NCBI GenBank assembly: GCA_963933975.1
Contig: CAWVWE010000022.1
Span: 1 to 39,883 of the forward strand
DNA length: 39,883 nucleotides
Source of the DNA: UBA10364 sp905182675
GTDB lineage: Bacteria > Bacteroidota > Bacteroidia > Flavobacteriales > Schleiferiaceae
Reading direction: 5' to 3'
Shown: positions 31,699 to 37,966 of the stretch, in pieces
How positions within the stretch are numbered: position 1 is the first letter of the stretch
How the letters are laid out: every line of letters starts with the position of its first letter
Notes under the pieces: model-generated
The model's input: the letters and a program-made list of their open reading frames with translations, nothing else
Told to the model about the DNA's origin: nothing
Database searches by the model: none
Translations under genes and position numbers: made by a program

Positions 31699-32748
31699 AT
31701 GAAGTTTACCGTAATACTGTTCTTAACTTTTTCTAGCCTTTTCATAAATGCCCAAAACAAATGGTCTTTTCTGACTTCAGTAGAGGAGAGTATGTTAATT
31801 GGAGATCAGTCTTCATTACCTAACCTGGCTGATATGAATAGTCTATTTTCTAATTTCGGAATACGATCGGGAGTTCATCGTGTTTTTTCAGATCAATATG
31901 CTGCAGATTTGTCTTTTGGAATGGCAGGGGTTGCAAAGAAAAAAACGTATACATCAACGATCCTTCCAGTGCAATTGACACTTCATTATAACCTACTAAG
32001 CAACTTAGAAAGGTTCAATACTCTGGGAACAAAATTTAACATTAACGTAGGAGCCGGTGGAGCTCTTTATAGAACTACTGCCTCCAATTATAACGAAGAA
32101 GGTCTCTTTTCTTTTAGTGAAAACTTAAGTCTAGGAAGTTCTATAGAGTTTAAAATCGCAAAGAGCGGAACTCTTTCCTTAGGCTATCGTCACTCGTTGT
32201 ATTTAGACGATAATATCGATACTGATCCTACCGGCTTATTGGGAGATGTCTTAGGTAGCTTCTACACAGCTGTCCGCTGGGATATAACAGGGTCAGATGC
32301 TGCCAACCATAAGGTAAGTCATAAAACAGCTCCAGAAAACGCCCATAAAGTAGGAGAAGAACTTAGAATCGCACAAGCAAAAGTAAAGGCCATGGAAAAG
32401 GCTGTTTTACAGTTAAAGTCAATGAAAACCGAGCCTATTAAAGTAGAGGAGTCTGTTTCTGACGTGTCTTCTGAAACGACTTTAAACATTACGGAGGAAA
32501 CCGATAATACGTCTACGGTCAACACAAGCAACACTAAAAGATATGCCATTATCATTGCGAGCTATAAATCAGAGGAAGTAGCACAATCACTTGCTCGGGA
32601 GCTAGGGAACACAGCCCAGGTGATCCCTGTTCCAGAGATTGGAAGATTCAGGGTAGCTTACGATATTTACGACACTTATAAAGACGCAAAAAATAATCAA
32701 AAAGAACTGGTGTTAGACTTTGGGAATTGCTGGATTGTAAATCTCTAA
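31699..32748 (+). CDS. outer-membrane beta-barrel protein with C-terminal SPOR domain
   Basis: A 349-residue protein of three parts. Residues 1-18 are a signal peptide (INAQ). Residues 20-196 are a barrel-like region with alternating strands (GIRSGVHRVF, LTLHYNLL, LGYRHSLYL, FYTAVRWDIT). Residues 214-242 are helical and charged, followed by an acidic Thr/Ser-rich linker (to about 279). Residues 281-349 are a SPOR-like fold (RYAIIIASYKSEEVAQSLARELG...GRFRVAYDIYDTYKDAKNN). SPOR domains bind denuded peptidoglycan glycans at the septum. The architecture mimics OmpA (barrel plus wall-binding domain) with SPOR instead of OmpA. It stands alone and ends at a terminator (32769-32798). The parts are convincing; the role in anchoring the outer membrane is inference. 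Confidence 0.72.
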   Translation: MKFTVILFLTFSSLFINAQNKWSFLTSVEESMLIGDQSSLPNLADMNSLFSNFGIRSGVHRVFSDQYAADLSFGMAGVAKKKTYTSTILPVQLTLHYNLLSNLERFNTLGTKFNINVGAGGALYRTTASNYNEEGLFSFSENLSLGSSIEFKIAKSGTLSLGYRHSLYLDDNIDTDPTGLLGDVLGSFYTAVRWDITGSDAANHKVSHKTAPENAHKVGEELRIAQAKVKAMEKAVLQLKSMKTEPIKVEESVSDVSSETTLNITEETDNTSTVNTSNTKRYAIIIASYKSEEVAQSLARELGNTAQVIPVPEIGRFRVAYDIYDTYKDAKNNQKELVLDFGNCWIVNL

Positions 32749-32768
32749 AACGCCAAAATAAAATGATG

Positions 32769-32798
32769 AAATACCCGCTTTTGAGCGGGTATTTTTTT
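32769..32798 (+). terminator. terminator after the SPOR-barrel gene
   Basis: An 11-bp stem (AAATACCCGCT / AGCGGGTATTT) with loop TTTG, extended by a T-run, just before the gpmI promoter box. Confidence 0.88.
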
Positions 32799-32812
32799 GC
32801 CTAAAGAATCCG

Positions 32813-32820
32813 TAAATTTG
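32813..32820 (+). promoter_or_regulatory. -7 promoter box of the gpmI-map-methyltransferase operon
   Basis: TAAATTTG, exact match to TAnnTTTG and followed by C, 17 bases before the gpmI ATG and right after a terminator, where a promoter is needed. Confidence 0.55.
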
Positions 32821-32837
32821 CTCCTCCAAAAGATCCT

Positions 32838-34367
32838 ATGAAAAAGACTGCACTTATTGTCCTCGATGGATGGGGACGCGCTGACAATCCTGAAGTGAGC
32901 GCTGTTGACATCGCTGATACGCCCTACGTAGATTCCCTTTATATTGACTATCCTTCGACTTGGATCAAAACATCCGGGTTGGACGTGGGACTACCTGATG
33001 GACAAATGGGTAACTCAGAGGTAGGACACATGAACTTAGGTGCAGGTAGAGTCGTTTACCAAGACCTAGTTAAGGTAAATCTAGCAGCTAAATCCGGAGA
33101 ATTTGAGACCAATCCCACACTACAAAAAGCATTAACTACAGCACAAAAAGGGAATAAGAAAATTCATATCATGGGATTACTTTCCGATGGTGGAGTTCAT
33201 GCACATATTAGCCATGTTAAGGCCTTATGCAGTTGGTTAGATAAAAAGAATTTTCACGACGTATACATTCACGCATTTACGGATGGCAGGGATACCGATC
33301 CCAAAGGGGGTGCTCAATATCTTGAGGATCTAAACAAGCATATGGATAAAACTACAGGGCAAATAGCTTCTGTTATTGGTCGTTATTATGCGATGGACCG
33401 TGATCAGAGATGGGAGCGGGTATCTCGTGCCTATGATCTTCTTGTAAATGGCAGTGGGACGCCAACTACAGACCCTATTTCATCTGTACGAAATTCTTAC
33501 CATATGGGAATTACAGATGAGTTCATGGAGCCCATTTTAGCCACCAATACCAATGGAAAACCACTGGCTCTGATCTCGAAGGATGATATTGTTATCATGT
33601 TTAATTACAGAACTGATCGTGGAAGAGAAATTACCCAGGCGTTAACGCAGCAAGAATATAGTGAATACAACATGACGCCATTGCAGCTGCATTACGTAAC
33701 AATGACCAGCTATGACGATACGTTCAAGAACATAAACGTTGTTTTCAGAAAAGATAATTTGGTCAATACTTTAGGAGAAGTTCTTGAAAAAGCGAATAAA
33801 ACCCAGATAAGAATTGCGGAAACAGAAAAATACCCACATGTAACATTCTTCTTTTCGGGCGGTCGAGAGATTCCATTTAGAGGAGAACAGCGTCTTTTGT
33901 GCCCTAGTCCTAAAGTGGCTACCTACGACCTTCAACCTGAAATGAGTGCCGCTGATATACGCGATGCCATTATTCCAAAACTCAAAGAAGGTGCGACCGA
34001 CTTTATCTGTTTAAACTTTGCGAATCCCGACATGGTTGGGCACACTGGAGTGATGTCAGCAGCCGTAAAAGCGTGTGAGACCGTAGATCGTTGTTTGCGC
34101 GATGTTGTTGCTGCAGGACTTGAGTCAGATTATCAATTTATCATTCTCGCAGATCATGGGAATGCCGATTGTATGATCAACCAAGACGGCACGCCAAACA
34201 CAGCACATACTACTACGGTGGTTCCCTGTTTCTTAGTGGGCAGTAGCACCTCTGAATTCTCTCTAAAAGAAGGGAAGTTAGGTGATATAGCACCTACTCT
34301 ACTTGCTTTAATGGAAGTTAAACAGCCGTCTGAAATGACTGGGAATAATCTACTGATTTCAAAGTAA
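32838..34367 (+). CDS. gpmI: 2,3-bisphosphoglycerate-independent phosphoglycerate mutase
   Basis: Interconverts 3- and 2-phosphoglycerate in glycolysis, with two Mn ions, in the cytosol. It has 509 residues, normal for the family. The alkaline-phosphatase-like start KTALIVLDGWG holds a metal Asp (Asp-10). The phosphate-carrying serine is Ser-60 in GQMGNSEVGH. Further metal motifs are HAFTDGRDTDP, RYYAMDRDQRWERV, NFANPDMVGHTG, and DHGNAD, followed by TAHT. Its stop codon overlaps the map ATG (TAATG), so map translation should be coupled. The promoter box is at 32813. It opens the three-gene operon. Confidence 0.97.
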   Translation: MKKTALIVLDGWGRADNPEVSAVDIADTPYVDSLYIDYPSTWIKTSGLDVGLPDGQMGNSEVGHMNLGAGRVVYQDLVKVNLAAKSGEFETNPTLQKALTTAQKGNKKIHIMGLLSDGGVHAHISHVKALCSWLDKKNFHDVYIHAFTDGRDTDPKGGAQYLEDLNKHMDKTTGQIASVIGRYYAMDRDQRWERVSRAYDLLVNGSGTPTTDPISSVRNSYHMGITDEFMEPILATNTNGKPLALISKDDIVIMFNYRTDRGREITQALTQQEYSEYNMTPLQLHYVTMTSYDDTFKNINVVFRKDNLVNTLGEVLEKANKTQIRIAETEKYPHVTFFFSGGREIPFRGEQRLLCPSPKVATYDLQPEMSAADIRDAIIPKLKEGATDFICLNFANPDMVGHTGVMSAAVKACETVDRCLRDVVAAGLESDYQFIILADHGNADCMINQDGTPNTAHTTTVVPCFLVGSSTSEFSLKEGKLGDIAPTLLALMEVKQPSEMTGNNLLISK

Positions 34368-35164
34368 TGATCAAATATAAGACTACAGAGGAAATTGAAT
34401 TGATGCGTACAAGTGCACAACTCGTTAGTAAAACTTTGGGGCTACTTGCTCCATACATCGTACCTGGAGCCATTCCATTGGAATTAGATAAAATGGCGGA
34501 GACTTTCATCCGTGACCACGGTGGTGAACCAGGTTTCTTGGGGATGTATGGATTTCCAAATAGCCTCTGCATGTCTCCTAACGCGCAAGTAGTACACGGT
34601 ATTCCTGGAAAAAAAGAACTGCAAAACGGGGACATTCTCTCCGTAGATTGTGGTGTTTTTATGAATGGATACTATGGGGATCACGCCTATACATTCGCTG
34701 TCGGAGAAGTATCGAAAGAGACTTCCGAGTTGCTTGAAGTCACTAAAGCATCTCTCTACGCTGGAATTAAAGAAGTGGTTGAAGGAAATAGAATAGGTGA
34801 TATTGGCGCAGCTATCCAAGAATACACGGAAAGTAGAGGCTACGGTGTGGTCAGAGAACTGGTAGGACATGGCCTTGGAACGAAAATGCATGAAGATCCT
34901 CAGGTACCTAATTATGGGAAACGTGGTCGAGGTAAAAAAATTCAAGAAGGACTCGTTATCGCCATAGAGCCAATGATAAACCTAGGTACCCACAGAATAA
35001 AGCACCTCCCTGATGGATGGACCATATTAACTGCGGATGGTAAGAACAGTGCACATTTTGAACACGATGTTGCCGTGGTTAACGGCAAACCTGAAATTCT
35101 AAGTACCTTCCAATACATTTATGACGCACTAGGTATAGAAGCGGCTGAATACGAAAAAATATGA
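34367..35164 (+). CDS. map: type I methionine aminopeptidase
   Basis: Removes the initiator Met from nascent proteins. It has 265 residues, all catalytic domain, no N-terminal extension. All E. coli active-site residues have counterparts: His-77 (VVHGIP), Asp-94 and Asp-105 (SVDCGVFMNGYYGDHA), His-168 (VGHGLG), Glu-201 (IEPMI) and Glu-232 (FEHDVAV). It overlaps gpmI by one base and the methyltransferase by four (ATGA), so its expression is tied to both. It is not in the usual ribosomal-protein cluster near secY, so a second map gene elsewhere is possible. Confidence 0.96.
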   Translation: MIKYKTTEEIELMRTSAQLVSKTLGLLAPYIVPGAIPLELDKMAETFIRDHGGEPGFLGMYGFPNSLCMSPNAQVVHGIPGKKELQNGDILSVDCGVFMNGYYGDHAYTFAVGEVSKETSELLEVTKASLYAGIKEVVEGNRIGDIGAAIQEYTESRGYGVVRELVGHGLGTKMHEDPQVPNYGKRGRGKKIQEGLVIAIEPMINLGTHRIKHLPDGWTILTADGKNSAHFEHDVAVVNGKPEILSTFQYIYDALGIEAAEYEKI

Positions 35165-35931
35165 TCGCAAAAATAATGAAATGGGCCCTCGCCTCTGTAC
35201 CTCGTCCGTTACTAATTAGACTCAGCTACATAGTTCAATGGCTAAGCCCTGTACTTTTTAAAGGTGACCAATTTGTAGATCCCATTGACGGAAGAGGCTA
35301 CTCCAAATTCTTTCCATACGGCTATGGACAAAATCAACGCCTTAACGCGCTATGCCCAGGAACGAATAGCCTAGAAAGACATCGACTACTATGGTTATAC
35401 CTGAAGGACTACACAGACTTTTTAACAAAAGAGCAAAAGCTATTACATATAGCACCTGAGCAATGTTTTTATGGTAGATTCAAGAAAATGGGTAACCTAG
35501 ACTACACTACAGCAGACCTGTTTTCACCACTCGCCGATCTACGATTCGATGTTCAAAACATCCCATTGGAAGACAACTTATATGATACTATCCTATGTAA
35601 CCATGTTTTAGAGCATGTTGATGATGATCTAAAAGCAATGAGTGAGATGTGTCGTATCCTTAAGCCAGGTGGATTAGCCATTATGCAGGTTCCTCTTGAT
35701 CCGGACTATGAGTCAACAGACGAAGATATTACCATTACCGATCCTGTAGAACGAGAAAAAAGGTTTAGACAATATGATCATGTCCGTCTTTACGGGCAAG
35801 ATTACCCTGCCAGATTAAAAGCTGCCGGATTCACTGTAACCACTTTCGACGCTGAACAGGAGCTCCCAGCGGGTTGGTTCGCGAAATACGCTTTACCCAA
35901 ACGCGAAATGCTCTACATCTGTACTAAATAG
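35161..35931 (+). CDS. class I SAM-dependent methyltransferase
   Basis: A 256-residue cytosolic methyltransferase with a Rossmann-like core: SAM motif I LLHIAPEQ (94-101; the usual GxGxG is replaced by IAPEQ, as in some glycosyl-linked families), DVQNIPLED, the motif-II-like NHVLEHVDDD (147-156) and RILKPGG (165-171). The N-terminal ~80 residues are basic and aromatic and may bind the substrate. The substrate is unknown. It is the third gene of the gpmI-map operon through an ATGA overlap, and ends before a terminator. No function can be drawn from the neighbours. Confidence 0.82.
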   Translation: MIAKIMKWALASVPRPLLIRLSYIVQWLSPVLFKGDQFVDPIDGRGYSKFFPYGYGQNQRLNALCPGTNSLERHRLLWLYLKDYTDFLTKEQKLLHIAPEQCFYGRFKKMGNLDYTTADLFSPLADLRFDVQNIPLEDNLYDTILCNHVLEHVDDDLKAMSEMCRILKPGGLAIMQVPLDPDYESTDEDITITDPVEREKRFRQYDHVRLYGQDYPARLKAAGFTVTTFDAEQELPAGWFAKYALPKREMLYICTK

Positions 35932-35955
35932 CATTTGAAACGAATTTTCAACCAT

Positions 35956-35990
35956 AAAAAAAGCCCGTACTGAAACAGTGCGGGCTTTTT
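35956..35990. terminator. bidirectional terminator between the methyltransferase and the zinc-ribbon-like gene
   Basis: A 15-bp stem with one T-G wobble (AAAAAGCCCGTACTG / CAGTGCGGGCTTTTT), loop AAA, and tracts on both sides, between convergent operons. Confidence 0.9.
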
Positions 35991-36006
35991 ATTTATTGCT
36001 AATTTC

Positions 36007-36795
36007 TTACTTCAACCAAGCAGCAATCATGGTATCCATTTTCTCCTCTTGCTCTGCAGCTAAAAGAGGATCAACAAGAATACGTCCGCTATGCTCGTCA
36101 ATCATGATTTTCTTGCGTTGTGCGAGCTCCATTTGACGTTGTGGAGGAATTACAAAGAATGATCCTGCCGATGCGCCACGCTCTACAGAAACAACTGCAA
36201 GCTTGTTTTTTGTAGCCGAACGAATTCGGTCATACGCTTTAACAAGACGATCTTCTATGGATTCCTTGTACTCTACACTTTTAGCGAGAAGCATTTCTTC
36301 TTCTTTAGCTGTTTCAGACATGATGCTGTCTAATTCTGCTACTTTATGAGTAAGGTGCGTTTTGCGCTCTTCCAATCGCTCAACACTTGAAGTATTACCT
36401 TCTCTTTTCGAGTCAATACGCGCGCCAAACTCACGAATACGCTTTTCAGCCAATTGAATTTCTAATTCTTGGTACTCAATTTCTTTTGCAATCGCCTCAA
36501 ATTCGCGATTGTTACGGACTTGCTCTTGATCCTTGACATACTTCGCCATTTTCTCTTGGCAATCCTTAATCATTTGGTGCTTTTCCTTGATATCTACCTC
36601 TAGATCAGACACTTCATGGTTGACTTTATCCATTCTGGCTTCTAAACCAGCGACCTCGCTTATTAGATCTTCAACTTCCAAAGGAAGCTCACCACGCATT
36701 GCGCGAATTTCGTCTACACGACGATCGATAATTTGAAGATCATAAAGCGCTCTTAACTTATCTTCTACGCTTAACTCTTTTGCCTTCTTAGCCAT
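36007..36795 (-). CDS. coiled-coil protein of the C4-type zinc-ribbon family (COG1579), zinc ligands lost
   Basis: A 262-residue cytosolic protein: residues 11-195 form a long charged alpha-helical hairpin coiled coil (including QEQVRNNREFEAI and EIEYQELEIQLAEKRI), and residues 198-242 are the C-terminal zinc-ribbon region. In the family that region carries CxxC and a second CxxC; here they are SxxS (Ser-209, Ser-212 in GASAGSFF) and DxxS (Asp-233, Ser-236 in DEHSGRIL), yet the surrounding IPPQRQ and GRILVD are kept. It therefore cannot bind zinc in the standard way. The function of the family is poorly known. The ATG at 36793-36795 starts one base after the nif3-like stop; a longer version from 36846 would overlap it. 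Confidence 0.85.
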   Translation of the reverse strand: MAKKAKELSVEDKLRALYDLQIIDRRVDEIRAMRGELPLEVEDLISEVAGLEARMDKVNHEVSDLEVDIKEKHQMIKDCQEKMAKYVKDQEQVRNNREFEAIAKEIEYQELEIQLAEKRIREFGARIDSKREGNTSSVERLEERKTHLTHKVAELDSIMSETAKEEEMLLAKSVEYKESIEDRLVKAYDRIRSATKNKLAVVSVERGASAGSFFVIPPQRQMELAQRKKIMIDEHSGRILVDPLLAAEQEEKMDTMIAAWLK

Positions 36796-36796
36796 A

Positions 36797-37888
36797 CTAA
36801 TAGTACTGTATAGGATTTGTGTTGACCTCTGTTTTGAGAACGGCAAATTTAGGGAATTTTTTCGACAGTCTCTCTGTGATCAAATCGATTGTAAAGCGCT
36901 CACTCTCATAATGTCCAATATCTAAGATACAGATTGAATTATCAGCATCAAAGTATTCATGGTACTTGAAATCCGAAGTAATTAATACATCTGCATTAGC
37001 CCGTTTCGCTGCATCTAGCAAAAAGCTGCCTGAACCGCCACAAACCGCAACGGTCTTGACGAGATCTTTGATAGGCTTTGTATATTTTATGGTAGCACCA
37101 AACTCAGACTTTACTTGGCGTAAGAAAGACATGAAATCCACTGGCTCTTTCAATACACCTAATGCACCAGCACCGTATTCAGGAGTTGTATTAACCAGGT
37201 CAATCCAATCATACGCCATCTCTTCATAAGGATGCGACGCCCGAGCTGCAAGTTCAACAGCTTGACAAGCAAAAGAAGGAACCATAAACTCTATTTTAGC
37301 CTCCTGTACGTATTCATGTTTCCCAACAGAGCCTATAACAGGAGAAGCACCGCTGATCGGTTTGAACGTTCCTTCTCCAATCGATTTAAAACTACACGCT
37401 TCATAGTTACTTATTTTTCCTCCACCAGCGGAATAAACCGCCTTCGCTAATTCCTCTGCTCCTTCCACAGGAACATACACCTGAAATTTCCTCAACATAC
37501 CTTGTGCTGGACTTAGAACGACATGGCTGGAAATACCTAACACGTCCATAATCTTCCCATTCACTCCCCAAGCAACATTATCAAGGTTGGTGTGAATAGC
37601 ATATAACGCAACATCATGCTTTATGGCCTTCATAACGACCCGCTCCACATAGTTCGACCCATTGAACTTCTTTAAGCCATTGAATACTATAGGATGGTGA
37701 GTCACTACCAAATGAATCCCCTTAGAAATAGCCTCATCAACCACACTTTCAAGACAGTCTAAGGCAACTAGTACGCCATTGGTCTCCCAGTGCGGAGCGC
37801 CAACAATCAACCCACTGTTATCATACGACTCTTGAAGCTTGAGCGGAGCCCATGATTCTAAAACCTCGATAATATTTTTTATTTTCAT
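36797..37888 (-). CDS. Nif3-like dinuclear metal centre protein (YbgI/DUF34 family)
   Basis: 363 residues, long form with a central insertion domain (about residues 125-230) as in Gram-positive and Bacteroidota members. Metal-site motifs are at the N-terminus (THHPIVFN, His-64/His-65), Asp-103 in HTNLDN, and near the C-terminus (DIGHYESER, His and Glu). YbgI from E. coli forms a toroidal hexamer; its reaction is not firmly established and GTP cyclohydrolase-like or metal-handling roles have been proposed. It is co-transcribed with the zinc-ribbon-like gene (one-base gap), a pairing I recall from Bacteroidota. It lies 78 bases downstream of rpsA, behind a terminator. Confidence 0.92.
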   Translation of the reverse strand: MKIKNIIEVLESWAPLKLQESYDNSGLIVGAPHWETNGVLVALDCLESVVDEAISKGIHLVVTHHPIVFNGLKKFNGSNYVERVVMKAIKHDVALYAIHTNLDNVAWGVNGKIMDVLGISSHVVLSPAQGMLRKFQVYVPVEGAEELAKAVYSAGGGKISNYEACSFKSIGEGTFKPISGASPVIGSVGKHEYVQEAKIEFMVPSFACQAVELAARASHPYEEMAYDWIDLVNTTPEYGAGALGVLKEPVDFMSFLRQVKSEFGATIKYTKPIKDLVKTVAVCGGSGSFLLDAAKRANADVLITSDFKYHEYFDADNSICILDIGHYESERFTIDLITERLSKKFPKFAVLKTEVNTNPIQYY

Positions 37889-37913
37889 AGGTCTAAGTTA
37901 GTTTTTTCAACAT

Positions 37914-37945
37914 AAAAAAACCCCCGAACTTTCGCTCGAGGGTTT
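37914..37945 (-). terminator. terminator after rpsA
   Basis: Minus-strand stem AAACCCTCGA / TCGGGGGTTT (one T-G pair), loop GCGAAAGT, followed by seven T. The other strand lacks a T-run, so it works for rpsA only. The nif3-like gene would need its own promoter or read-through. Confidence 0.8.
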
Positions 37946-37966
37946 CTGTTTCCAAATAAATGGGGC

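Noticed and set aside
36796..36846. Longer version of the zinc-ribbon-like protein
   Set aside because: It overlaps the end of the Nif3-like gene; the internal ATG one base after that stop gives the typical MAKKAKELSVEDKL start.
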